Positions 27,363-37,547 of a stretch of DNA of 64,000 nucleotides are shown here, piece by piece. The notes beneath the pieces are model-generated. The model was not told where the DNA came from. It saw only the letters and a list, made by a program, of their open reading frames with translations, and made no database searches. The DNA comes from Hyphomicrobiales bacterium (GTDB taxonomy: Bacteria > Pseudomonadota > Alphaproteobacteria > Rhizobiales > Rhizobiaceae): NCBI GenBank assembly GCA_900465675.1, contig UBJR01000007.1, forward strand, positions 186,001 through 250,000, in the 5' to 3' direction. Numbering within the stretch: the stretch's first letter is position 1; each line of letters opens with the position of its first letter. The translations under genes were made by a program, and so were the position numbers.

Positions 27363-27408
27363 TTTCACCTCGTTGCCCGCCGGAACGGCGAGCCATACTA
27401 CGCCAGCC

Positions 27409-30400
27409 TTACAGATCGAGCGATAGTTCACTGATCGGGACCGCAACGCAAGGAAGGCATAGGCCGTTGGTCGGTTGCGCGCCAGACGTATACGCCACCT
27501 GTCCACCAAGAACACGCAGGGCGCAGCTTTCGCATTGGCCGGTCCGGCATCCACTTGCCGCACTTATCCCGGCCGACTCGATCTGCTCGAGGAGAGAACC
27601 TCCATCCGGACGATATAGGATTGTCTTTCCGCTACTGGTTAGGTGGACGGTTTGAGGGACACCAGCCGTTGAGCCCATAATGCGGGCAGAGGGTCCAAAA
27701 GCCTCCATGAAGATCGCTTTGGTCGGCACCCCTGCCGCTGTGAGCCCATCGAACATATCCTGGACCATCCGCCCGGGACCGCACAGATAGATTTTCGCAT
27801 CGGGTTTGTAGTGTTCGAGGATTGTTTCGGGTGTTATTCGGCCACGGCGGCAATTCGTTTGCAGTGGCCGCTGCGGCGAACTCACATGGAAGGACGGACG
27901 CAGTCGCGGCATTTCTTTGACGAGTGCTTCGATTTCCTCGCGAAAAGCGAAGTCTGCTTCGGTCCGCATGCCGTAAATAACAGCTGCGTCTGTTTTGGGA
28001 TCCATGGATCGCAGATCATGAAGCATCGCGAGGATGGGTGTTATCCCGATCCCTGCGGCTACGAAGATAGGGCGCCCACGCGTTTGCTTGCTGTCTTCAA
28101 TGTGATGAAAATCACCTTTGGGAGCTCTGGCTTCGAGGAAGACCGACGCCCCCTTGTCAAGAGCGTGGATCAAGGAGCTGACCGTACCCGGCCGTCCGTC
28201 CTGGTTGCGGACATGTTTGACGGAGATCCGATACGCTTTTCCGTCGGTGGGGCGAGACACCGTGTAGCACCTGACATGCTGCGTTTCGTCCCCGTCGCTT
28301 GTTCGAATAGTCAGATGTTGGCCCCCCCGAAACGGCGGAAGGAGTTTGCCATCGGTCGGCTCGAGATAAAGCGAGCGGATATCGTGCGTTTCCACAGCAA
28401 TCGCTGCGACGCGGAATTGTCGCCATCCGCTCCAACCAACCGAGGTATTCAGGGAGACAACATCGCAAAGCGATGATCGCAAGCCGGTCGCCCGGCTCAC
28501 CGGGTCGGCTTCCAGATCGGAGATCAGGGTGTTGTAGTTAGAGCCTTTGGATGACAGTGCATCATAGGAGGGTAGGCCCATCGGTTCGTTCGACTGCCAC
28601 CAGCCGTATTGTGCGCTGATCACACGGGGGTCGAGGTCTCTGTCGAACTTGGCACGCATACGGACCTCGCCATTGGCCGTGCGTAACGCTACCCAATCGC
28701 CTTCGGCAATCGCGCGTTCGGCAGCCGTGTTGGGATGAAGCGTGACCTCAGGATCCGGAGACCGCTTGCGCAAGGATGGCGCGTTTCGATGCTGGCCGTG
28801 GCAATAGTGAGCGACTTTGGCGGACGTGAGCACGAGTGGAAAGTTACCACGCGGCTCGGCGTAGGGTGATTGCGCCGGCTCGACAAAGACGGGTAGGGGT
28901 GATTGGCCGGCGTCGCGGAAAACTTCCGAGAATACTTCGACCTTGCCCGTCTGTGTCTTGAACCCTTCGCGTTTATACCAGTCGTAATGGGGAGAACCTG
29001 CGACGGTGATGCCTGCCGGCGCTTGGCGAAGATCGTCAAGCGTCAACCCAAGAGGTGCGAGGATAGCCTTGAATCCATCCTCGATATTGCCATCCCAAAA
29101 GAGATGGCCAAAGCCCAGACGTTTGGCGAGTTCGAACACGACATCCGCATCCGATCGGGCCTCGCCTTCGCTTGGGATTGCTGCCTGGCGTAACTGGACA
29201 TGGCTTTCTGCCTGCTGGCTCCCTTCGAAACCCACCCGTAGCGCGTCGCGTTCCCAAGGCGTATTGATGGGCAGGAATATGTCGGCAAACGTCGCCGTCG
29301 GCGTCATCATCACGTCGCAATGAACGTAATAGTCGAGTTTCGCCAGTGCCTGTGCGCCCCTCGATCCATTAGCATGATTGACGAGAAAATTGCGGCCGAA
29401 GCAGAACATGCCGTGGATGCTATAAGGCCTTTCGTGCAGAATGGCGTCATAGACCGCGTCAGAACCGATCCAAGCATTCTTACCAGGACCTAGAACAGAC
29501 TGCTCGAGAGAGATGCATTTCGCCCGTTGCTCTGTCGACAGGAACTCTACACCATTGACCTTGCCAGCTGCTGGGCGCGCAAACTCGACATTGCCGCCCG
29601 GCGCGTCGAAGCTGCCGGTCAGGGCCATCAGGAGCGACATTGCGCGATCGGTTTGGGTCGCGTTCGTGTGCTGCCCAACGCCCGACCACCAGTAGTAACT
29701 CACCGGCGCACTGGCATGCAGCAACTTTGCGGTCTCAGTGACCTGGGATGCCGAAACCCACGCGAGTTGCTCGACACGGTCTGGCGGGTATTGTTCGCAC
29801 AATCCCCGGTAAAGCGTAAACGCCGACCGACAGAGGACCACTTCTCCAGAGGCAAGCCGAATGGTCCTGGTGGTTTCGAGCGATGGCCGATCATCCGACT
29901 GATAACGACGCGTGATCTTGTCATAGCCGATGAGAGCACCGGTGACAGAAACTGCGACTAGGTCGTCGCCGCCAGTGCCGCCGGCCTCATCCGACAAATC
30001 AGACAGCCGCAGGAAGCGGTTATTGTCTTCCCGAACGAGAAGGGGGCCGTTGCTCCAGTCAGTCATGAAGTCGCGGTCATACCAACCGTTGCGGATCATC
30101 TCTCCGGCAATTCCCAAAGCCAGTAGGCCGTCTGCGCCTGGTCTAACGCGAAGCCATTGGTCAGCGCGGGAGGCAAAACCGGCCCGGCGCGGGTCGACCA
30201 CAATCAGCTTGGCACCACCGGCGCGCGCCGAGGCTGTGGCGGTCGCGTGATCAAGCCAGGCTGCACTGGGATTATGACCCCAAAGGACGATGCATTTTGA
30301 TTTCTCGAAGTCTGGCGATGCAATTCCGCGACCATAGGTATAGGCGTGCGCAAAATCCTTGTGCCAATTGCAGATCTCGGTGCCAGAGGCGATATTCGGG

Positions 30401-30819
30401 CTGCCAAAAACATTGGTGAAACGCTCGATCCAGCCGATATTGTCCGATATCGGCGTTCCACTTGGGGTCGTACAGCCAAAGACCACGGCCTCTGGCCCAT
30501 GCTCTTTGCGAATGCGTCCTAACCTCTCCGCCACGACGTCGAGTGCCTCGTCCCAGCTGATCCTTTCCCAACCGGGATCGCCATCGCTCTTCGGCTTGGT
30601 GCGCCTTAGCGGGTAGAGTTGTCGTTGCGGGCTATAGACGAGTTCTGCTGCAGCCTTGCCCTTGATGCACAGAGCCTTCCCCGTCGGGTGCTCCGGGAGG
30701 GGCTCTTGGCCGACGAACCGGCCGTCTTTCGTGATTAATGTCGAGCCACATCGGGATTTGCACAACGCGCAAAAGCCGGGTGTCCTGACGATCTGTTCGG
30801 CCTCGACACTGATGGTCAC
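27409..30819 (-). CDS. Three-part fusion: molybdopterin oxidoreductase, FAD/NAD(P) reductase, 2Fe-2S ferredoxin
   Basis: An 1136-residue single-chain redox enzyme. Residues 1 to about 790 are a bis-MGD molybdenum oxidoreductase of the nitrate reductase/formate dehydrogenase superfamily: a [4Fe-4S] site at C17, C20, C24 and C51, a likely Mo-ligand Cys at C150 ([11 protein letters not shown]), and a C-terminal molybdopterin-dinucleotide-binding domain. From about 800 to 1050 there is a ferredoxin-NAD(P) reductase module ([29 protein letters not shown]). The last 80 residues are a plant-type ferredoxin (C1091, C1096, C1099 and C1121 or C1124). It could thus draw electrons from NAD(P)H without a partner protein. 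No signal peptide, so cytoplasmic. The GTG start overlaps the upstream transporter stop by GTGA. Substrate unknown: nitrate, an N-oxide or a heterocycle are possible. Confidence 0.85.
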   Translation of the reverse strand: MTISVEAEQIVRTPGFCALCKSRCGSTLITKDGRFVGQEPLPEHPTGKALCIKGKAAAELVYSPQRQLYPLRRTKPKSDGDPGWERISWDEALDVVAERLGRIRKEHGPEAVVFGCTTPSGTPISDNIGWIERFTNVFGSPNIASGTEICNWHKDFAHAYTYGRGIASPDFEKSKCIVLWGHNPSAAWLDHATATASARAGGAKLIVVDPRRAGFASRADQWLRVRPGADGLLALGIAGEMIRNGWYDRDFMTDWSNGPLLVREDNNRFLRLSDLSDEAGGTGGDDLVAVSVTGALIGYDKITRRYQSDDRPSLETTRTIRLASGEVVLCRSAFTLYRGLCEQYPPDRVEQLAWVSASQVTETAKLLHASAPVSYYWWSGVGQHTNATQTDRAMSLLMALTGSFDAPGGNVEFARPAAGKVNGVEFLSTEQRAKCISLEQSVLGPGKNAWIGSDAVYDAILHERPYSIHGMFCFGRNFLVNHANGSRGAQALAKLDYYVHCDVMMTPTATFADIFLPINTPWERDALRVGFEGSQQAESHVQLRQAAIPSEGEARSDADVVFELAKRLGFGHLFWDGNIEDGFKAILAPLGLTLDDLRQAPAGITVAGSPHYDWYKREGFKTQTGKVEVFSEVFRDAGQSPLPVFVEPAQSPYAEPRGNFPLVLTSAKVAHYCHGQHRNAPSLRKRSPDPEVTLHPNTAAERAIAEGDWVALRTANGEVRMRAKFDRDLDPRVISAQYGWWQSNEPMGLPSYDALSSKGSNYNTLISDLEADPVSRATGLRSSLCDVVSLNTSVGWSGWRQFRVAAIAVETHDIRSLYLEPTDGKLLPPFRGGQHLTIRTSDGDETQHVRCYTVSRPTDGKAYRISVKHVRNQDGRPGTVSSLIHALDKGASVFLEARAPKGDFHHIEDSKQTRGRPIFVAAGIGITPILAMLHDLRSMDPKTDAAVIYGMRTEADFAFREEIEALVKEMPRLRPSFHVSSPQRPLQTNCRRGRITPETILEHYKPDAKIYLCGPGRMVQDMFDGLTAAGVPTKAIFMEAFGPSARIMGSTAGVPQTVHLTSSGKTILYRPDGGSLLEQIESAGISAASGCRTGQCESCALRVLGGQVAYTSGAQPTNGLCLPCVAVPISELSLDL

Positions 30820-32453
30820 TCGGCTGCCTCCTTGTCCGGTTGTTTTACCATGCGCAGGAACTTTCGGGTCCGCTCATGTTTCGGGTTGTCAATCACATCG
30901 GTGGGCGGGCCCTGTTCGATGACCTTGCCGCCATCCATGAAGACCACGCGATCTGCAACGTCGCGGGCAAAGCGGATCTCATGTGTGACAACAACCATGG
31001 TCATCCCGGCATCGGCCAGCTTACGCATCACGGCCAAGACCTCACCGACAAGTTCGGGGTCGAGCGCTGAGGTGGGCTCATCGAACAACATGACCCGTGG
31101 CGCAATCGCCAGCGCTCTTGCAATGGCAACGCGCTGCTGCTGGCCGCCGGAAAGGCGATGTGGCAGGTGGTCTGCATGGTTTGCGAGACCCACTTCCTCG
31201 AGAAGTTTCAAGGCCGTCTGACGCGCTTTGTCTTTGTTCACCCCGTGGACATAGACAGGGGCCTCGATGACGTTCTCGATAGACGAGTAGTGGCTGAAGA
31301 GGTTGAAGTGTTGAAAAACCATGCCGATCTTGGCGTCCGCGCGGGCCTTTGCGAGGTTGCGGATTGGGCGCAATCCGCCGGGAATTTGCTCGTAGCCGAC
31401 ATGTCTGCCATCGACCGTGATCTCGCCCCAATCCATCGGCTCAAGGTGGTTGATCATCCGAAGAAACGTGCTCTTCCCAGACCCGCTCGGGCCAAGCAGT
31501 ACGACGACTTCACCTTTGCGGATATCAAGGTCGACACCGGCGAGGATCGTTTGCCCTTCATAGGACTTTTGGACGTTGCGGCAGCGGATAAATGCCGCGG
31601 CGTCCTTGCTCTGGTCCTCGCAGGTCGTCAATTCCCGCAACCATTCGCCTGAAGGGCGCTCGTCAATACGCGCGATGGCCACCGGGCAAGTTGCCTCCAG
31701 GTCTACCGCCGGTTCAGCCTTGGCAGCGAAGCTGACACCAAAAAAACGCTTCAGCGGGTTCTCTTCTGGCAGGTGATCCAGGTCAAACCGTCTTTCGACA
31801 TGGGCTTGCATCAAGGAAATGACACTCGTCATCAGGAGATAGATGATGGCCGCCGCCGCAAACACGGTGAAGAAACGGAAATCCTGGCCTATGATCTGCT
31901 GTGCGCGGAAGGTCAGTTCGCTGACGAAAATGATTGAAGCGATCGATGTCAGCTTCAGCATGCTGATGATATCGTTGAAGATGCCGGGAAGAACGGTCCG
32001 CATCGCCTGAGGCAGGATGATGCGTCGAAGCGCTAGCAAATTGCCCATTCCAAGCGAGGCTGCGGCGACTGACTGGGTCTTGTTGACCGACAGGATGCCG
32101 CCGCGGATATTCTCGGCGCTAAAGGCCGCCTGGTTCAGACCGAAGCCGATGACTGCGGTCGAGAAACTGTCCAGCCGGAGGCCAATAGCAGGCAGGGCGT
32201 CGAAGATGAACACCAGTTGTAGCAATTGCGGCGTGCCGCGCATGACCCAGATGTAGGACCAAGCGGTACCGCGTAAGACTGAATGCTGCGAAAGCCGCAT
32301 GAGAGCGAGGCCAAGCCCGAGAACCAATCCTATCGCCATTGCCAGGACGGTGATTTCGACCGCGATCAGCGCTCCTTGCCAAAGGAAGCCAGAAAGCAAA
32401 TAGGAAGCGAATTCCTCTATAACGGACACTTGCATCGTGAAATTCCGTTTCAT
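30816..32453 (-). CDS. Fused polar-amino-acid ABC permease and ATPase
   Basis: A 545-residue protein joining two parts that are normally separate. The first 230 residues are a HisM/GlnP-type permease (five or so membrane segments; the EAA loop reads [23 protein letters not shown]). A linker of about 60 residues leads to a GlnQ/HisP-type ATPase (Walker [13 protein letters not shown], signature [15 protein letters not shown], Walker [14 protein letters not shown]). The frame opens at 32561, but ATG 32453 (or 32435) gives the normal N-terminus. Such fusions form homodimers. The binding protein is encoded just upstream and the molybdoenzyme overlaps its 3' end, so the imported compound is probably the enzyme's substrate. 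Confidence 0.88.
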   Translation of the reverse strand: MKRNFTMQVSVIEEFASYLLSGFLWQGALIAVEITVLAMAIGLVLGLGLALMRLSQHSVLRGTAWSYIWVMRGTPQLLQLVFIFDALPAIGLRLDSFSTAVIGFGLNQAAFSAENIRGGILSVNKTQSVAAASLGMGNLLALRRIILPQAMRTVLPGIFNDIISMLKLTSIASIIFVSELTFRAQQIIGQDFRFFTVFAAAAIIYLLMTSVISLMQAHVERRFDLDHLPEENPLKRFFGVSFAAKAEPAVDLEATCPVAIARIDERPSGEWLRELTTCEDQSKDAAAFIRCRNVQKSYEGQTILAGVDLDIRKGEVVVLLGPSGSGKSTFLRMINHLEPMDWGEITVDGRHVGYEQIPGGLRPIRNLAKARADAKIGMVFQHFNLFSHYSSIENVIEAPVYVHGVNKDKARQTALKLLEEVGLANHADHLPHRLSGGQQQRVAIARALAIAPRVMLFDEPTSALDPELVGEVLAVMRKLADAGMTMVVVTHEIRFARDVADRVVFMDGGKVIEQGPPTDVIDNPKHERTRKFLRMVKQPDKEAAE

Positions 32454-32477
32454 CGGGAGTGACGACAGTCTGACGCT

Positions 32478-32502
32478 CCGGACGCGCCATCGGCACGTCC
32501 GG
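32478..32502 (-). promoter_or_regulatory. Intercistronic hairpin after binding-protein gene
   Basis: A perfect 7-bp stem (CCGGACG at 32478-32484, CGTCCGG at 32496-32502) in the 58-base gap between the binding-protein stop and the fused transporter start. It is placed like the hairpins at 22672 and 58822 and probably sets the ratio of binding protein to transporter. Confidence 0.5.
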
Positions 32503-32511
32503 CACCGCCGA

Positions 32512-33372
32512 TCAGTCTGTAAGGATGTGGGCTTTAAGCTCGAGCCCCGGATCGACACCATAGGTTTGGAAGATCTTCTTTGCTTCGCCCGATGTCTGAA
32601 CGGCCGTCAGTCCATCCGTGATAGCGTTCAGCAGATCCTTGTTGCCGTTGGCCACGGCAGCGCCGATCTTAAAGCCGTCCATGACCGCAAAGGCGCGAGA
32701 GAACGAACCGGATCGGGTCGCCGCCAGATTGTCGACGAAGCCAAGATCCCACATGATCGCGTCGGCGCGGCCGCCTTCGAGAAGTCGGATACCAGCCGCC
32801 AGATCCTGGAACGGCATGGCGGTAATCGGGCTCTCACCGCTTGCTTTGCACGCCTCATCCTGTTTCTTGACGGCGATTTCGTTGCTGCTTCCTAGCCCGA
32901 AGCTCACGGTCAGCCCACAGAGGTCCGCGACGCTCGAAATTTTCTTGGGGTTCCCCGCCGGCACCAGAGCGCCGGTGGCGGCCTGCATGTAGACAACGAA
33001 ATCCACCACCTTGGCCCGCTCGGGCTTGTAGTAAAGATCGTCCCACATGACGTCGATCTGTCCTGCCTGAACGGCTGGAAGAATACCTGACCAAGCACCC
33101 AGAATGAAGTCGTGCTTGACGCCCACGCAGTCAAACACGGCCTTTGCCAGACTTGCGTCGACACCGACAATCTTGTCGAACTCTTTCGCGTCCCGCATGA
33201 CATAGGGCGGCGTCTGAGGATCAGCGCCGACCTTGATCGTCTTGCCGGCAATCGAAGGATATTTCTCTGCGACCTTCGCCGGTTCACAAGTCGGATCCGC
33301 CGCATGAGCCATTGACGCGAGCGCCAGAGTGGCCGCGCTCGTGAGGAGCGCTATAAGCATTTTGTTGAGCAT
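32512..33372 (-). CDS. Amino-acid-type ABC substrate-binding protein (family 3)
   Basis: A 286-residue periplasmic binding protein. Residues 1-24 are a Sec signal peptide ([24 protein letters not shown], ending in an AHA cleavage site). The mature part has family-3 features ([55 protein letters not shown]). Three cysteines (two disulfide candidates) are present. It is the first gene of the transporter/molybdoenzyme operon; the region to its left on the map is the downstream part. Ligand is unknown; a cationic or aromatic nitrogen compound would fit the enzyme behind it. Confidence 0.9.
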   Translation of the reverse strand: MLNKMLIALLTSAATLALASMAHAADPTCEPAKVAEKYPSIAGKTIKVGADPQTPPYVMRDAKEFDKIVGVDASLAKAVFDCVGVKHDFILGAWSGILPAVQAGQIDVMWDDLYYKPERAKVVDFVVYMQAATGALVPAGNPKKISSVADLCGLTVSFGLGSSNEIAVKKQDEACKASGESPITAMPFQDLAAGIRLLEGGRADAIMWDLGFVDNLAATRSGSFSRAFAVMDGFKIGAAVANGNKDLLNAITDGLTAVQTSGEAKKIFQTYGVDPGLELKAHILTD

Positions 33373-33660
33373 GGATTCCCCTTTTTTGGATTTCTTCCAA
33401 TTACGATATTATTACTTTTCAAGACGTTATGGATTATATTATGCAATGTCAAACAATATGCATGCCGACATATTAGGCACTTTTCCGCGTTTTGACCGAA
33501 GAAATCACTGCCAAGAATCAAGACATTGGGGATCCTGACGGAAGAGAGCGTTTTGACTGAGGTCAAAAACCGACCAATCGGAGCACGCGATTTGCCCAAG
33601 TTCTCGGCAAGACAGGCGAAAAAATTGGAAGACTATTGTCGATTTAGTCAAAAATGTCCC

Positions 33661-33908
33661 AGCCTCAGCCGAGAGAGCGCGTTCCGCAACTCCATCTTGC
33701 AGGCAGGATATCCGATCATTGCAGGCCGGGCGCTCGGATTGGGCGCCAGATCGCATTCCGGTTTTGACGACGCCAGATCGACGAAAGGGTTGTCAACAGC
33801 ACGAGCTGGAGGTCTAGCTTCCTTATCAACCTTAAGTGCCGCCACCCCGCAAAGCTACGCAATCGTCTGCCGAGGCTCAACTTCGAAGAAGCCTGTCAAC
33901 TCATTTAG
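33661..33908 (+). pseudogene. Remnant of rutE-like nitroreductase (malonic semialdehyde reductase)
   Basis: Two pieces of the C-terminal half of a RutE-type flavin nitroreductase are readable in different frames. The first reads ESAFRNSILQAGYPIIAGR and then ALGLGARSHSGFDDA, matching the conserved FRNASLQGGYLILAARALG region. The second, one frame over, reads WRSSFLINLKCRHPAKL and ends NFEEACQLI before a TAG at 33906. The family C-terminus is W-K-S-N-F-L ... P-x-K-L ... F-x-E-A-C. The N-terminal half is missing. RutE belongs to the Rut pyrimidine degradation pathway. It is immediately followed by a remnant flavin reductase, preserving the rutE-rutF neighbourhood. Confidence 0.6.
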
Positions 33909-33921
33909 CAAAAGAGATCAA

Positions 33922-34149
33922 AATGAACACCAGCCTGAAGTCCGAAAAAGATTTCGCCGTGTTCCTCTAAGAGCGCTGGACCGTACACAGAATTGCAATG
34001 GTCCGCTTGGGTACCGGACGGCGCGCAGCGTTTGCCGCGACTAGCGTGAATGGCGTGTCCGACAACCCTCCCACGCTCCTTGCCTGCATCAATCGTATCT
34101 CGTGCGCCTATCCTGCGGTCGTTATAAGCGAGAAGCTTTCGGTGTTCTG
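33922..34149 (+). pseudogene. Remnant of RutF-like flavin reductase
   Basis: Starting at an ATG, this reads as the N-terminal 75 residues of a flavin reductase-like protein, with a TAA at 33967 and a TGA at 34147. The best match is [20 protein letters not shown] followed by [14 protein letters not shown], which corresponds to the conserved TATAVCSVSxxPPxLLVCVN...HPAI segment of FMN reductases. The C-terminal half is not recognisable. RutF supplies reduced flavin to the pyrimidine oxygenase RutA, and the neighbour is a rutE remnant. Confidence 0.6.
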
Positions 34150-34433
34150 AAGCTAAGAATACCGGAAAGCTAGTTTTCGGGTAGCAAGACGCCGGTCGAT
34201 GGCTCGGCGCTGCGCAGCGGAAGAAATCTGGATTAGGTTGCCCTAATTTGAGCGACGCCCTGGTTTCGTTCGACTTTGAACTGAGATCTATCGACATGTG
34301 GAGACCTAAGATGTCAGGCTTTGGGAGGTCTCAAATTCGCCCCCAACCCATCAGGGCCTGGATTGATTTATTTCGTTCGGCAATATCAATCGCTGGGCAG
34401 CTAGCCAAAAAGAATTCAAATCCTTTAAGGTCA

Positions 34434-34967
34434 ATGCCTTACTGCCGTATGTATGCAATTCATAAGAGATTGAATGCAGGGTTCGTTTTGGAAAATGAAA
34501 AAGATCACGAGCGTATCACCCGAAGGAATTTGAGTGATTTGGTCACTGAAAGGATCTTCATCATGCTCAAACATGGGTGGTTAAATGCTGGGGATCAGTT
34601 CCCCAGCGAGCGTCGACAGATGGAAATGTTCGGTGTTGGACGACCTGCTGTCCGGGAAGCGATGCAAAGGCTTCACAATTGGGGCTTAGTTTTGATCACG
34701 CATGGGCAGGTATCTCAACTCACCACACTTTCACCAGCGAGCGTTTTGAACGCGGTTCGCGAGCCACTAGCTTTTGTCATCAATCAAAGTGATGAGACTC
34801 GACAAGCCGCGCGTCAGGAACTGTTGTTGCTGTCCGAGGTAATCCGGATCTCTCCTTGTGATCGCCAAGTCAATCGGGACGCGATCGCTTTTGAAGCAAA
34901 GACGGGATGCTCGTCTGTCCTCGTCCCGTTCCTCGAAATCCTTGAGGACATACTCTCAAGCGACTGA
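34434..34967 (+). CDS. GntR-family regulator with shortened C-terminus
   Basis: A 177-residue protein with a clear FadR/NanR-type winged helix (LSDLVTERIFIMLKHGWLNAGDQFPSERRQMEMFGVGRPAVREAM), then only about 80 residues, where an FCD ligand domain of about 150 residues is expected. AAGG precedes the ATG at 34434; an open frame runs further upstream to 34248 but reads as non-coding. Its base composition is AT-richer than the neighbours. It may be a decayed regulator left beside the rutE/rutF remnants, or a small DNA-binding protein that works without a ligand domain. Confidence 0.55.
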   Translation: MPYCRMYAIHKRLNAGFVLENEKDHERITRRNLSDLVTERIFIMLKHGWLNAGDQFPSERRQMEMFGVGRPAVREAMQRLHNWGLVLITHGQVSQLTTLSPASVLNAVREPLAFVINQSDETRQAARQELLLLSEVIRISPCDRQVNRDAIAFEAKTGCSSVLVPFLEILEDILSSD

Positions 34968-35241
34968 GACAACGTATGTGCTGTTGTTAAAAAATCTTCC
35001 TTTGCAAGACAATGGTTCCATAAAATAACGTTATGCTACAATCGGTAAGTTCCAAACAGAATTTAGGCTGTAATGTGGTGCGTCGATACCATGCGACGCG
35101 GCTTTCGATCCCGAATGGTCCTGCGTCCAACTACCCAGCATGCACGATCGCGGTCAGGCAGATCCAGTTCAGGATCGACGTTCGTTCCGTCTCTAAAGCA
35201 TAAATCCACTTAGACGAATTGACGTTGCCGCGGGCCTAGCT

Positions 35242-36222
35242 TTAGCTAGGCTTCACCGCATCCAATCTCTCCCGGCAGATGATCGCCACCAGATTTTGCA
35301 GGGCCTTCACTCGCTCCACGAGCCATTCGAGCTCTTCGGCGGTGATGTCGTAGCTCGCCGAATAGCGCGCTTCGACATAGGCGCGTGACAGGAGCTCGAA
35401 GCGGCGCCGGGCAAGACGATTGTCGCGTGGCCAGGCATCCACCAACCGAGTGTCGAGATCTTCAGCCTTCGACCGGAGATTTTTGATGCGGTGAGACTTC
35501 GGACTGTAGAGCGTGAGCGTCAGCAACAGGCAGTGATATGCGGTCTCGGTGGCCTGATGAAGGTTGAATGCCGCATGACGCGGGACTCCATCTCCGATGC
35601 TGGTTTCCGCCAGCTTCACCGAGTGTGTCGACAGTGGAAGCCACTGATAGAAGTGGCGCTGGGCCTCATCGTGTTTCTCCTTGGCCGATAGTGGTTTCGG
35701 CTGCGCCAGCGGATGGCCGGGCTGCTCATAGAGCACGCGTCCATCGCGAGCGATGTCGACGAAGAACGGCCGTCCGCGAGCAAGTTGGTCGTTGACGTCA
35801 TGCAGCGAATGAACAACGGGCAGAACGGGCGTCTTGATCCTATGGGCGATCTGCTCCTGGATCAGACGCTCATCGAGAGCAAGCCACAATTCCTCCTCGT
35901 CGACGAAGCTCTGCTTGTTGACGACAATCAGAAGATCGTAATCGGAGCGGTATCCGCTTAGCCTGTCCTCCATCCAGTCGCCGCGGGCATAGGATCCATA
36001 AAGGATGACTTTCAGGATCTTGGCGTCCAACTTCTTCATCGACAGCTTGGTCGCGCGAAACTGCTCGACCTCGAAGAAGATGATTTCAAGCACGCGGGCG
36101 AGTTCGCGGCGCTTGTTCGCCGGCAGATGATCGAGGGGATCGGTCAAGGTCAAAGCTGCATCGAAGCCTTCACTGGGAATCGCGTCATCCATGGTAGGCG
36201 CTCCGCTGGCATTTCGCATCAT
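35242..36222 (-). CDS. Nucleotidyltransferase-HEPN fusion protein
   Basis: A 326-residue protein. The N-terminal half has a minimal nucleotidyltransferase fold with the catalytic GSYARGDW and SDYDLLIVV motif (GSxxxGxxxxxSDxDL). The C-terminal half is helical with RHAAFNLHQATETAYHC, close to a HEPN R-x4-6-H motif. Separate MNT and HEPN proteins form type VII toxin-antitoxin pairs in which MNT AMPylates the HEPN ribonuclease; a fused form would be self-controlled. It ends over an 8-bp hairpin (35234-35251) that spans the stop codon. It lies next to an AbiE pair on the same strand, which supports a defence or plasmid-maintenance role. Confidence 0.75.
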   Translation of the reverse strand: MMRNASGAPTMDDAIPSEGFDAALTLTDPLDHLPANKRRELARVLEIIFFEVEQFRATKLSMKKLDAKILKVILYGSYARGDWMEDRLSGYRSDYDLLIVVNKQSFVDEEELWLALDERLIQEQIAHRIKTPVLPVVHSLHDVNDQLARGRPFFVDIARDGRVLYEQPGHPLAQPKPLSAKEKHDEAQRHFYQWLPLSTHSVKLAETSIGDGVPRHAAFNLHQATETAYHCLLLTLTLYSPKSHRIKNLRSKAEDLDTRLVDAWPRDNRLARRRFELLSRAYVEARYSASYDITAEELEWLVERVKALQNLVAIICRERLDAVKPS

Positions 36223-36483
36223 TATCTTTTACGCACATGATTCATAAAGACAACCCTAGATTATCCCGGGGGCATTTGATTTGTATGAGCAGTCCGAGGG
36301 GTCATTCCAGCGACGGGTCGGCTTTCAGGGAAAGCATCAATTTCAGCGTTTGGGGAAGTCTGTGATTGCAGTGAAAATGAATGACGAATTTCGCTTAGCC
36401 GGAGCTTCCATCTTCCGAAAGGAAGCAGACGGGAAGAAACCGGGCCTATAGGTGGCGTAGCGGTTGAAAATCATGGGCCGGCC

Positions 36484-36520
36484 ATCGCGGGAATGGTCAT
36501 TTCCGTTAGCTTCCCGCGAT
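36484..36520 (-). terminator. Hairpin downstream of the AbiEii gene
   Basis: A perfect 10-bp inverted repeat (ATCGCGGGAA at 36484-36493, TTCCCGCGAT at 36511-36520) with a 17-base loop lies 15 bases past the AbiEii stop. There is no T-run, so its strength is uncertain. Confidence 0.4.
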
Positions 36521-36534
36521 CGTGGACGCTTTTC

Positions 36535-37547
36535 TCAGCCGTTGGCATTGGCCTTGTCTTGGATTTTCGCGCATCGCGCGAGCAGTTCGTCGAACGTCTC
36601 AGCCTCATCGAGAAGAAGGCCGTCTTCCAGCATCCGGGCATAGTCTTGTTCGAGAGCCGCCCTCCCTTCGCCGGCGGGTGTCAACTGCAGCCCTCCGCCC
36701 ACGCCAGCTTCATAGTCAATCGACGTTCTGTCGGCCGCTTTCTCGGCGAAAAACATCGATTTGTGCTGCGCCACCGACTTGGCCAGGTCGCGATCCGCGA
36801 TTGCGCTGTCGGCGATGCCGATATCGTCAAGACGAACGATATCGTGCCAGTGGCGTGAAAAGCGCTCTCCGCGGAGCCGCTTCTTCAGGCAGAAGACGTG
36901 GATTGCCGTCGCTTTTTCCCAAAACGTGCGTTCGGCATGCATGACCCGCGGACTGGCGGTTGGAAACTCAATGCCATCCACAAAGCCTGCAGCGTCACAC
37001 GAGATGTTGCGAGCGCTTGGGGTTCTCCCGTCGATCGTGCCCCGAACTCCAGCATGACGCTTGGAGCGACATAGCCGGATCCTCCGGCAACCGCTTCGTA
37101 GTCGATGAAGAGCTTGTCGGCTTCGACACGGACGGTGGCTGGAAGCGACTGGCCGCTGATCGCATCGACAACGAGCGGGCTGACGTTCTCGGATACCCAG
37201 ATCGGTAAACGCTTGCGGACTTCGCTCGACCAGCGCTTTTCCTCGCTTCTGGTTTCCGGCAATGCCTGCTCGTTCTCGCCAACGAGATCATGGGCGAGTT
37301 CGCGGATATCGTAGGTCAGGTCGACATCTTCCGAAAACCTGCGGATGGCGTTGTAGGCTTTATAGAGTGACGTGCCGCCTTTGAAGACGAGGTGGTCACC
37401 GAGCGCCGTTCCATAAAGGGTCTGCAAAGCCCAGACGACCCACGTGTCCTTTTCCAGGAGATGGATCGGCCGCCCGGCTTTCTCTGCGGCGATCGCAAGA
37501 ACGTCTCTTCGATCGTCCAGGGACAGCTTCAAAAACTGCTCAGTCAT
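36535..37547 (-). pseudogene. AbiEii-family nucleotidyltransferase toxin, frameshifted
   Basis: The N-terminal two thirds (37547 down to about 37005) read as an AbiEii toxin: LEKDTWVVWALQTL, the nucleotidyltransferase motif DHLVFKGGTSLYKAY and RRFSEDVDLTYD. The C-terminal third continues in another frame (CDAAGFVDGIEFPTASPRVM, then HAERTFWEKATAIHVFCLKKR) to 36535. A one-base indel near 37000-37010 separates them; joined, the protein would be about 337 residues, normal for the family. AbiEii transfers nucleotides to tRNA and arrests growth. Its cognate AbiEi gene overlaps it upstream by 8 bases and is intact. The break would inactivate the toxin unless it is a sequencing error or recoding site. 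Confidence 0.8.

Noticed and set aside
33526..34044. 172-codon plus-strand frame as one intact gene
   Set aside because: Part of it is the RutE remnant, after which the frame loses similarity while a neighbouring frame regains it, so it is a broken gene rather than a new one.
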